A stretch of 40,179 nucleotides of DNA from Alphaproteobacteria bacterium (lineage in GTDB: Bacteria > Pseudomonadota > Alphaproteobacteria > Rhizobiales > Devosiaceae). This document shows, piece by piece, positions 1-6,874 of this stretch. Numbering within the stretch: position 1 is the first letter of the stretch; each line of letters opens with the position of its first letter. Where the stretch lies: the NCBI GenBank assembly GCA_018828145.1, contig JAHJWO010000034.1:1-40179 (forward strand). The letters are read 5' to 3'. The translations under genes were made by a program, and so were the position numbers. The notes beneath the pieces were generated by a model. The model saw only the letters and a program-made list of their open reading frames with translations, did not search any database and had not been told where the DNA came from.

Positions 1-53
1 AAGGCCCCCTCACCCGACCCAAGAGGGTCGACCTCTCCCCCAAAGGGAGAGGT
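1..53 (-). repeat. Family A palindromic repeat, copy A1
   Basis: This is an intergenic repeat read on the minus strand. It has a first hairpin with CCTCTCCC/GGGAGAGG arms and a second hairpin with arms CGACCC and GGGTCG. It ends in the common GGTGAGGGGGCC tail. It lies just downstream of the SDR gene's stop codon. Its second hairpin has the same sequence as copy A4 but differs from A3 and A6. The copy may extend past the window edge. Confidence 0.8.
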
Positions 54-59
54 AAAGGC

Positions 60-833
60 CTACGGCATCAGCTGCCCGCCATTGACCTCGATCACCTGCC
101 CGATGACATACCCCGACAGGCTCGGCGCGGCGAGGAACAGGTAGGCGCCCACGCATTCATCCGCCGTGGCGGCGCGCCCCATCGGAATCGTCGCCACATT
201 GGCCTTCATCTGCGCCTCGGTGGAGTAGCGTTCATGGAAGGGCGTATCGATCACGCCGGGCGCCACCGCATTGACGCGAATGCCGAAGCCGACCAGTTCC
301 TTGGCCATGCCGCGGGTAATGTTGGATACCAGCGCCTTTGACGAGCCATAGAGCCCCGCGCCATTGCTCGCCCCGTTGCGGGCAGCGATGGACGACGTGT
401 TGATGATGAAGCCACCCTGGCGCTTGAGATGGGGGATCGCGGCGCGGCTGGCGGCGATCACCGAGCGGCCGTTGAGGTCCATCACCTTGTCGTAATAGTC
501 GTCATCCATGTCGGCATAGGCCATGCGGCCCACCATGCCGCCGGCATTGTTGATCAGCCCGTCCAGCCGGCCGAAAGCGGCTGCCGTTTCCTCGACCGCG
601 CGGGCGATCTCTGCCGATTTGCTGGCATCGGCGCGGACCAGCACCGCCTTGCCGCCGCCGTCGATGATGGACTTGGCCACCGCTTCGGCAGCGTCCTTGC
701 TGGAATTGTAGTGCACGCCGACCGACGCACCCTGTGCGCCGAAGGCCTTGGCGAGGGCTGCGCCGATACCCGTCGAGGCGCCGGTGATGAGCACGGCCTT
801 GCCGGCGAGATCGGGAATGGTCAACTGGGTCAT
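60..833 (-). CDS. SDR family NAD(P)-dependent oxidoreductase
   Basis: This is a 257-residue classical short-chain dehydrogenase/reductase, the usual length for the family. The nucleotide-binding TGASTGIG motif is at residues 17-24, NNAG at 95-98, the catalytic Ser near 147, and Tyr162-x3-Lys166 in YGSSK. The C-terminal region (GYVIGQVIEVNGG) is typical of soluble tetrameric SDRs acting on sugars, polyols or 3-oxoacyl substrates. The substrate cannot be read from sequence. It is divergent from murB. A promoter-like region carrying a LacI-type palindrome lies 30-60 bp upstream, so expression may respond to a sugar or sugar acid (inference). There is no clear Shine-Dalgarno sequence before the ATG. 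The family assignment is certain and the function is unknown. Confidence 0.9.
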   Translation of the reverse strand: MTQLTIPDLAGKAVLITGASTGIGAALAKAFGAQGASVGVHYNSSKDAAEAVAKSIIDGGGKAVLVRADASKSAEIARAVEETAAAFGRLDGLINNAGGMVGRMAYADMDDDYYDKVMDLNGRSVIAASRAAIPHLKRQGGFIINTSSIAARNGASNGAGLYGSSKALVSNITRGMAKELVGFGIRVNAVAPGVIDTPFHERYSTEAQMKANVATIPMGRAATADECVGAYLFLAAPSLSGYVIGQVIEVNGGQLMP

Positions 834-865
834 GGCAGGACTCGAAGTTTGGGCGGGGAGGGCCA

Positions 866-894
866 GTGATAAGAGCCAGTTAGCGCTAATACAA
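866..894 (-). promoter_or_regulatory. Putative sigma-70 promoter with embedded LacI-type operator
   Basis: On the minus strand, TTGTAT (889-894) and TATCAC (866-871) are separated by 17 bp. Between them lies the perfect 10-bp palindrome TTAGCGCTAA (880-889). The central AGCGCT resembles the CpG-centred operators of LacI-family repressors. The position suits repression of the SDR gene starting at 833. No LacI regulator is encoded in this window. Confidence 0.4.
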
Positions 895-1019
895 GGCGGA
901 CGCCCAAATCCCGCGCCCCACCGATGTGGTGAAGGAGTCTCGATTTCGGCGCATCTTCGCTATATCTGCAGTCGTGACGCGCCGCTCCCCCGACTCGGCG
1001 CCTGGAGATCAGCCTGCCG

Positions 1020-2012
1020 ATGACGCCGGACTTTGACCTGCAGCGCCACAATACCCTTGGCCTGCCAGCGCGTGCCCGCTTCGGCGCCACCATCAGCCAG
1101 GCTGACGAGCTGGCGCCACTCCTCTCCGAGGCTGCGGCGCTTGGCCTGCCGTTTCGCGTCCTGGGCGGCGGCAGCAATGTCGTGCTGCGCCCCCGCTTCG
1201 ATGGCGTCATCGGGCTCATGGCCATTGCCGGTCGCGAGATCCTCGGCCAGCAGGGCGACCAGATGCTCGTACGCGTCGGCGCCGGGGAGAACTGGCATCG
1301 GCTTGTCGAGTGGACGATCGGGCACGATCTTCCGGGCCTGGAAAACCTCGCCGGCATTCCCGGCACGGTGGGCGCCGCCCCGATCCAGAATATCGGCGCC
1401 TATGGCTGCGAACTGGTGGAGCGCTTCCACGCCCTTGTCGCCCTCGACACCGACGACAACACGCTCAAGACCTTCACCCGCAACGATTGCGATTTCTCCT
1501 ACCGCCAGAGCGTGTTCAAGCGCACGCCCGGCCGTTTCATCGTCGTTTCGGTAACCTTGGCGCTACCCAAGGCCTGGCGCCCCAATCTCGGCTATCCCGG
1601 CCTCAACACGCTCGCGGCCGACGCGGACGCGAAGACCATCATGCAGACCGTGGTCGCCGTGCGTAACCGCAAGCTTCCCGATTGGCGCCAGCTCGGCAAT
1701 GCCGGCTCCTTCTTCCACAATCCCATTGTCGACGCTTCCGTAGCCGACCGGCTCGCCGCCGAGCATCCGGAGGCGCCGCGCTATCCCGGGGCCGATGGCC
1801 GGGTCAAGCTCTCCGCTGCCTGGCTGATCGAGCGCTGCGGCTTCAAGGGCCACCGCCACGGCGCCGCTGGCGTCTCCGACCAGCATGCCCTCGTCGTCGT
1901 CAATCATGGCGGCGCCACCCAGCAGCAGATCAGCGACCTGGCCGGCGAGATCGTCTCGGCCGTGGAGGCCCGCTTCGGCGTCCACCTGGTCCAGGAGCCC
2001 GAGCTGCTCTGA
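1020..2012 (+). CDS. murB: UDP-N-acetylmuramate dehydrogenase (type I, E. coli-like)
   Basis: MurB reduces UDP-GlcNAc-enolpyruvate to UDP-MurNAc with FAD and NADPH in cytoplasmic peptidoglycan precursor synthesis. The 330-residue product follows the E. coli (type I) sequence: NTLGLPARA at the N-terminus, the FAD-binding GGGSNVVL, then GAGENWHRLVEW, GLENLAGIPGTVGAAPIQNIGAYG, Tyr161-Arg162 in FSYRQSVFK, the proton-donor Ser230 in GNAGSFFHNP and Glu328 in the terminal EPELL. These match E. coli Tyr158, Arg159, Ser229 and Glu325. The protein stops right after that Glu and lacks the short E. coli tail. The gene stands alone, not in a division/cell-wall cluster. Alphaproteobacterial dcw clusters normally carry a type II MurB, so this is either a second enzyme or a replacement. 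Confidence 0.93.
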   Translation: MTPDFDLQRHNTLGLPARARFGATISQADELAPLLSEAAALGLPFRVLGGGSNVVLRPRFDGVIGLMAIAGREILGQQGDQMLVRVGAGENWHRLVEWTIGHDLPGLENLAGIPGTVGAAPIQNIGAYGCELVERFHALVALDTDDNTLKTFTRNDCDFSYRQSVFKRTPGRFIVVSVTLALPKAWRPNLGYPGLNTLAADADAKTIMQTVVAVRNRKLPDWRQLGNAGSFFHNPIVDASVADRLAAEHPEAPRYPGADGRVKLSAAWLIERCGFKGHRHGAAGVSDQHALVVVNHGGATQQQISDLAGEIVSAVEARFGVHLVQEPELL

Positions 2013-2131
2013 ACCCATGGGGCAGGGCGGCTTGACTTTGCCCCGCCCGCGCTTACCTTGTTGGCATGGACATTTCGCTGAACACCCTCGCGCCATTGAT
2101 GCGCCGGTACATTCCGCTCGAAAGCTAGCCG

Positions 2132-2170
2132 CCCTAAACCTGTGCGCCACTGCGCCCGGCAGGTTTAGGG
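2132..2170 (+). promoter_or_regulatory. Perfect 11-bp inverted repeat in the rnk leader
   Basis: CCCTAAACCTG (2132-2142) pairs perfectly with CAGGTTTAGGG (2160-2170) across a 17-nt loop, about 100 bp before rnk. No U-run follows, so it is not a canonical intrinsic terminator. Just upstream, a 20-codon ORF (2066-2128, beginning MDISLNTLAP) follows a possible promoter, TTGACT at 2032 with TACCTT at 2054. The hairpin could be an mRNA structure, the end of the murB transcript, or a protein-binding site. Confidence 0.45.
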
Positions 2171-2271
2171 GTCCTATTTCATTCACATTCGGTCGGCCAG
2201 CCGCCAGGCTTCGGGGTTCTCCCGTCCATCCGCGTCATGGCCGTCCAGTTTACGCCCGAGGGAGTTTTTCC

Positions 2272-2667
2272 ATGCGTACGCCTACCCTGAGACCCCAGAT
2301 TGTCGTTGCCGCGCCAGAGCACCGCCAACTCCTGGCCCTTGCTGCTGGCAGCTCCAACGACGCTGCCGAAAGTCTGCTGGCCGAGATGGAGCGTGCCCGC
2401 GTCGTGCCGGAGGGCAAGCTGCCCGCCGATGCCGTGCGCATGGGGTCGAGGGTCCAGTACCGCACCGACCGCGACGAGATCGTCGACGTGACCCTGGTCT
2501 ATCCGGCCGATGCCGATATTTCGGCCGGCAAGATCTCGGTGCTGACCCCCGTCGGCGCCGTGCTGATCGGCCTGCGCACCGGCCAGTCGATCACCTGGGT
2601 GTCGCGCGACGAGCGCAAGCATGTGCTGACCGTCCTGGCCGTCAGCCAGCCGGCCGAACCGGCCTGA
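2272..2667 (+). CDS. rnk: Nucleoside diphosphate kinase regulator (Rnk), GreA/GreB-fold
   Basis: The 131-residue product matches Rnk-family proteins. These have a short N-terminal helical part and a C-terminal GreA/GreB-like domain (here VTLVYPADAD...ISVLTPVGAVLIGLRTGQSITW, about residues 73-112). In other bacteria Rnk proteins bind RNA polymerase near the secondary channel and affect nucleoside-diphosphate kinase levels, but they lack the coiled coil needed for transcript cleavage. The same layout is seen here. The ATG at 2272 is chosen because GAGGGAG lies 8-14 bp upstream; an in-frame extension to 1885 overlaps murB and is not protein-like. The gene is preceded by a hairpin-containing leader. 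Confidence 0.85.
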   Translation: MRTPTLRPQIVVAAPEHRQLLALAAGSSNDAAESLLAEMERARVVPEGKLPADAVRMGSRVQYRTDRDEIVDVTLVYPADADISAGKISVLTPVGAVLIGLRTGQSITWVSRDERKHVLTVLAVSQPAEPA

Positions 2668-2802
2668 CCGGGCGGTGCGACACCGCGAAGCAGGGGCGCG
2701 CGCTTGAGAACGGCGCCCCGGCACACCATGTGAGGGGAACAGAACCGGCGCTCTGGCAACGGGATCATCCTGTTGCAGCGCCAGGAGCAGGAGTTGCACC
2801 AG

Positions 2803-3207
2803 ATGATCCTTCCGAACGGCACCATAGTGGCAGTGGCCGATGGCCAGAGCCTGGCGCTCTACCGCAACAAGGGCACTGAGACGCAGCTGGACTTGGTCGA
2901 TATGGACGAGCCCAAGGTCGAAGCGGGCAATGCCGGCTCCGGCGGCCGCCACCGCAATGACTCGGCCAATCCCGATGGCGACCGCGCCAGCGAGGATGCC
3001 TTCGCCGCCGGCATCGCCGACCAGCTCAACCGCCTGGCGCTCGATGGCACCGTCTCCAAGCTCTTCGTCATCGCCGATCCGCGCACCCTGGGCGAGCTGC
3101 GCAAGCATTTCCACGCCGACCTGCAGGGCAAGCTGGTGGGCGAACTGGCCAAGAATTTCGCCGGCCGTCCCCTTCACGAAATCGCCGCCGCCGTTCAGGC
3201 TGCCTGA
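2803..3207 (+). CDS. Host attachment family protein (baeRF-type)
   Basis: The 134-residue product resembles the 'protein required for attachment to host cells' family, first linked to plant attachment in Agrobacterium and related in fold to eRF1/Pelota domain 2. Recognisable parts are the N-terminal VAVADGQSLALYRN strand-turn region, an acidic and Gly-rich middle with DRASEDAFAAGIADQLN, the strand KLFVIADPRTLGELRKH, and the end LVGELAKNFAGRPLHEIAAAV. The ATG at 2803 has an AGGAG-rich site about 10 bp upstream; a TTG 30 bp earlier would place that site inside the gene. The biochemical role of the family is unknown, and host contact should not be assumed here. Confidence 0.8.
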   Translation: MILPNGTIVAVADGQSLALYRNKGTETQLDLVDMDEPKVEAGNAGSGGRHRNDSANPDGDRASEDAFAAGIADQLNRLALDGTVSKLFVIADPRTLGELRKHFHADLQGKLVGELAKNFAGRPLHEIAAAVQAA

Positions 3208-3219
3208 TCCAACCCGCAG

Positions 3220-3239
3220 GGGCCGCCTACGGGCGGCCC
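3220..3239. terminator. GC-rich hairpin between convergent genes
   Basis: GGGCCGCC (3220-3227) pairs with GGCGGCCC (3232-3239) around a 4-nt loop. It sits between the stop codons of the host-attachment gene and the convergent lysR gene. There is no long T-run, so it is at best a weak bidirectional terminator. Confidence 0.5.
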
Positions 3240-3246
3240 TTGCGGC

Positions 3247-4140
3247 CTATTGCGCCCGCGAAAACGCCTCGACCAGCAGGTCGAACACCAGCCTGATGCG
3301 CTTGCTGCTCTGCAGCTCGCGATGCGCCACCAGCCACATCGGCGCGGCAATCGGCTTCATCTCGGGCAGCACGCATTCCAGCCCCGGCACCAGCTCGGCC
3401 ACTTCGCTGAACATCACGCCCATTCCCAGCCCCTGCCGCACCATTTCAAGGCTGGCGACGAAACTGTTGGTAATCCAGCGAAAATTCTCCTGCGTAACCA
3501 TCACGCCCCGCGCATTGAGCTCGGCCACCAGGCTCTCCCCCTGCACAAAGCCGACAAACGGCGCCTCCGCCAGCGCCGCGGCCTTGCCCGGCCGGCCCAG
3601 CCGGTCGAGCAGCGTGCTGGCCGCATAGATCATCACTGCACTGTCCGGGCAGCGGCGGGCTATCAGGTCGGGATGGTCCGGCTGCACATGGCGGATCGCG
3701 ATATCGGCCTCCCGCCGCATCAGGTCGTCAATGGTGCTCGAGGCGATGACTTCCACGACGATCCCCGGCGCGATTTCCCGCAGTCGCGCCAGCACCGGCG
3801 GCAGCAGATAGGCGGCCACGATGTCGCTCGAGGTGATACGCACCAGCCCCTCGCTCGCCTGCGACTGCCCCGACGCGGCCAGCCCGATCCGGTCGGCCGC
3901 CGCCCGCATGATCTTGACCTGCTCGACCAGCTGCCCGCCCGCCGTCGTCAGCACCAGCCGCCGTCCCACCCGCTCGAACAGCAGCAGGTCCAGCGCCTGT
4001 TCCAGCGCGGCGATCTGCCGGCTCAGCGTCGGCTGCGTCAGCCCCAGCTCCCGCGCCGCGGCCGAGAGCGATCCCCGCTCCACCGTGGCGAGAAAGGCGC
4101 GCATCTGGTTCCAGTCGAAGTCCGTCACTCTGTCGTTCAT
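3247..4140 (-). CDS. LysR family transcriptional regulator
   Basis: This 297-residue protein has the standard LysR layout. An N-terminal winged helix-turn-helix spans about residues 8-66 (MRAFLATVERGSLSAAAREL, then TQPTLSRQIAALEQAL). A linker helix and a periplasmic-binding-protein-like effector domain (about 90-290) follow. LysR proteins usually regulate a divergent neighbour and themselves, so the methyltransferase starting at 4234 is the obvious target (inference). The 93-bp intergenic region is AT-rich for this genome, holding GTATAAGTATAAAG and TATTAT (4199-4204). The effector cannot be predicted. Confidence 0.92.
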   Translation of the reverse strand: MNDRVTDFDWNQMRAFLATVERGSLSAAARELGLTQPTLSRQIAALEQALDLLLFERVGRRLVLTTAGGQLVEQVKIMRAAADRIGLAASGQSQASEGLVRITSSDIVAAYLLPPVLARLREIAPGIVVEVIASSTIDDLMRREADIAIRHVQPDHPDLIARRCPDSAVMIYAASTLLDRLGRPGKAAALAEAPFVGFVQGESLVAELNARGVMVTQENFRWITNSFVASLEMVRQGLGMGVMFSEVAELVPGLECVLPEMKPIAAPMWLVAHRELQSSKRIRLVFDLLVEAFSRAQ

Positions 4141-4233
4141 GCGTATAAGTATAAAGCTGCTACAGTATTAGGCAATTTCCCTATATCGCGTCTCGCCCTA
4201 TTATCCCGCTCGTAGATGGACGGGGTGAGCGCG

Positions 4234-4863
4234 ATGACGACGACAGCAGGCAGCAGTTTCTGGGATCGGTTGGCCGACAAATATGCCCGCCAGCCCATAG
4301 CCGACGAGGCGGCCTACCAGACCAAGCTGCGCGTTTCCCGGAGCTATTTCCGCCCCGACATGACCCTGCTCGAACTCGGCTGCGGCACCGGCAGCACCGC
4401 CATCAGCCATGCGCCCTTCGTCGCCCATATCCGCGCGCTGGACTTTTCCGAGCGCATGCTGGAGATCGCCCGCGACAAGGCAAAGGCAGCCGGCGTCGAC
4501 AACGTCACCTTCGAGCAGGCCGATATCGCGGCTCTGTCCGAGCCCGCCGAAAGTTATGACATCGTGCTCGGCCTCAGCATCCTCCACCTCCTCAAGCATC
4601 CCGATGCGATGATCGAAGAGGTCTTCACCATGCTCAGGCCCGGCGGCTGTTTCATCACCAGCACCGCCTGCCTCGGCGACACCATGGCCGCCCTCAAGTT
4701 CATTGCCCCGCTCGGCCGCGCCGTGGGCCTGCTGCCCCAGCTCAGCGTCATGAGCAGTGCCCAACTGCTCGACAAGTTCACCAGCGCCGGCTTCACCATT
4801 GCCCATCAATGGCTGCCCGGCCGCGGCAAGGCGCTCTTCGTCGTGGCCCGCAAGCCGGGCTGA
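4234..4863 (+). CDS. Class I SAM-dependent methyltransferase
   Basis: The 209-residue product has a Rossmann methyltransferase fold. Motif I is LELGCGTG at about residues 46-53, the acidic residue ending strand 2 is in RALDFSERML, motif II-like FEQADIAAL follows, then YDIVLGLSILHLLKHP and the post-motif LRPGGCFITSTACL. The substrate is unknown. The N-terminus (FWDRLADKYARQPI) resembles a small-molecule methyltransferase subgroup. The ATG at 4234 is preferred over 4216 because GGGGTGA lies 5-11 bp before it. A possible -10 TATTAT at 4199-4204 has no good -35, as expected if the divergent LysR protein activates it. Confidence 0.88.
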   Translation: MTTTAGSSFWDRLADKYARQPIADEAAYQTKLRVSRSYFRPDMTLLELGCGTGSTAISHAPFVAHIRALDFSERMLEIARDKAKAAGVDNVTFEQADIAALSEPAESYDIVLGLSILHLLKHPDAMIEEVFTMLRPGGCFITSTACLGDTMAALKFIAPLGRAVGLLPQLSVMSSAQLLDKFTSAGFTIAHQWLPGRGKALFVVARKPG

Positions 4864-4941
4864 CGATCAGCGACAGCATCCTGTCAGGAACGGTTCTGCT
4901 CCGCAGCCATTGCTATGGTGTCACCATACAGGCGGTAGAAC

Positions 4942-6780
4942 ATGCAGCGTCCCTCGGCCCGATCCATTTCGCGCAAACATGCGATGCGATTTGGCGCCGA
5001 AGCCCGGACTGGCAGCACCCGGTTCCAGCTCTGGGCCCCCAAATGCCGAACCGTCCGGCTCAGGCTCAAGGGCAGGCGCACCCTGCTGCAGCTCGAGGCG
5101 ACCGACGATGGCTGGCATTGCCTCGATGTCGAAGGCGTCAAGCCGGGCGCCCGCTACAAATTCGTGCTGCCCGACGATACCGAAATTCCCGACCCCGCCT
5201 CGCGCCATCAGCCCGATGACGTGGACGGCTTCAGCGAGGTCATCGACCCGGCGCAGTTCCAGTGGACCGATGACGGCTGGACCGGCCGGCCCTGGGAAGA
5301 AACCATCATCTATGAACTCCATGTCGGCGCCTTCACCGAAGAGGGTACCTTCCGCGCCGCCATGGACAGGCTCGACCATCTGTTGGCGCTGGGCATCACT
5401 GCGATCCAGCTCATGCCCCTGGCCGATTTCTATGGTCGCTTCAATTGGGGCTACGATGGCGCCATGTGGTTTGCGCCCGAGGCCAGCTATGGCCGCCCCG
5501 AAGATCTGAAGGCCTTCATCGACGCAGCCCATGCCCGCTCTCTGATGGTCTTTCTCGACGTGGTCTACAACCACTTCGGCCCGCACGGAAACTGCCTGGC
5601 GCTGGTCGCGCCCATCTTCACCCGCAAGCACACCAGCCCCTGGGGCGAGGCCATAAACTATGACGGGCAGGGCGCTTCGGTCGTCCGCGAATTCGTCGTC
5701 GAGAACGCGCTCTATTGGGTGACCGAATTCAATCTCGATGGCCTCCGGTTCGATGCTGTCCACGCCATTACCGACGATAGCACCACCCATATCCTGGAGC
5801 TGCTGGCCGCGCGCCTGCGGGCCGCGCGCTCCCATCGGCATCTGCATCTGATCGTCGAGAATTCGGAAAACCAGGCGATCTGGCTCCGGCGCAACAGCGA
5901 GGCGCGGCCCATCCACTACACCGCCCAGTGGAACGACGATATCCATCACCTGATGCATGAGGCCGCGACCGGCGAGAATACCGGCTATTATGCCGACTTC
6001 GACAATATGGAAGCGCGCTGCGACAAGCTGGCCCGCGCTCTGGCTGAAGGCTTTGCCTACCAGGGCAACATCAAGCCGCATGAGGGCATGCGGCGCGGTG
6101 AACCCAGCGCCGGCCTGCCGCCCACCGCCTTTGTCATCTACATGCAGGATCATGATCAGATCGGCAACCGCATCAAGGGCGATCGCATCACGCGTCTCGC
6201 TAATGCGGATGCGGTCAAGGCGTTGACTGCCGTCTATCTGCTGTCGCCCCAGATACCCATGCTGTTCATGGGTGAGGAATGGGCCAGCCAGAACCCGTTT
6301 CCCTTCTTCTCCGACGTCCCGGCCGAGCTGCGCGAAACTGTGCGCAAGGGTCGCCAGGAGGAGCTCAAGAGCACGCCTGAGCACGAGGATCCGGTCAAGC
6401 CCGATGTCGAGGAGGCTGTCGACCCGACCAGCCCTGCCACCTTCGCCTCGGCCCGGCTCGATTGGCAGGACCTCGCCGAGCCGCCCCACGCGGAATGGCT
6501 CGCCCACTATCGTGCCCTGATCGATACCCGCCGGATGGAGATCATCCCCCGGCTCGCCGGCATAGAGGGCTTTGCCTCTGATTATGAGGTGCTCGGCGCG
6601 CAATGCGCGCTGGTCAGTTGGCGCCTCGGCGATGGCGCCACGCTCCGCCTCTATGCCAATCTGGATGAGGTCACCAGGACCGGTCTGCCGTCGGCCATTG
6701 GCCGCCGCATTCATCTGCAGGGCTTTGCTGAGCAGGGCACGCTGGGTCCCTGGACGGTGCTCTGGACCGTGGAAGTCTGA
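4942..6780 (+). CDS. treZ: Malto-oligosyltrehalose trehalohydrolase
   Basis: TreZ (glycoside hydrolase family 13) cleaves the bond next to the trehalosyl end of maltooligosyl-trehalose and releases trehalose, a compatible solute. The 612-residue product starts with a beta-sandwich module (RFGAEARTGSTRFQLWAPKC), then the (beta/alpha)8 barrel. Conserved GH13 regions are DVVYNHFG (Asp206), LRFDAVHAI (nucleophile Asp271), IVENSEN (acid/base Glu306) and DHDQIGNR (Asp405). IYELHVGAFT and GWNYDGA-like RFNWGYDGA are typical of TreZ and branching enzymes. The start may instead be the ATG at 4984, which begins directly at the conserved MRFG. The partner TreY (maltooligosyl-trehalose synthase) is not in the window, nor is the glycogen-debranching enzyme that often accompanies them. 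Confidence 0.9.
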   Translation: MQRPSARSISRKHAMRFGAEARTGSTRFQLWAPKCRTVRLRLKGRRTLLQLEATDDGWHCLDVEGVKPGARYKFVLPDDTEIPDPASRHQPDDVDGFSEVIDPAQFQWTDDGWTGRPWEETIIYELHVGAFTEEGTFRAAMDRLDHLLALGITAIQLMPLADFYGRFNWGYDGAMWFAPEASYGRPEDLKAFIDAAHARSLMVFLDVVYNHFGPHGNCLALVAPIFTRKHTSPWGEAINYDGQGASVVREFVVENALYWVTEFNLDGLRFDAVHAITDDSTTHILELLAARLRAARSHRHLHLIVENSENQAIWLRRNSEARPIHYTAQWNDDIHHLMHEAATGENTGYYADFDNMEARCDKLARALAEGFAYQGNIKPHEGMRRGEPSAGLPPTAFVIYMQDHDQIGNRIKGDRITRLANADAVKALTAVYLLSPQIPMLFMGEEWASQNPFPFFSDVPAELRETVRKGRQEELKSTPEHEDPVKPDVEEAVDPTSPATFASARLDWQDLAEPPHAEWLAHYRALIDTRRMEIIPRLAGIEGFASDYEVLGAQCALVSWRLGDGATLRLYANLDEVTRTGLPSAIGRRIHLQGFAEQGTLGPWTVLWTVEV

Positions 6781-6874
6781 AACAGGCTCCTGGCCGCAGA
6801 AAAGGCGCGAAATAGGTCGACAGCGCGCAGGACTGGCGTACACTGCCTGTTCTAAACTGCTTCGGTAAGGGAAT

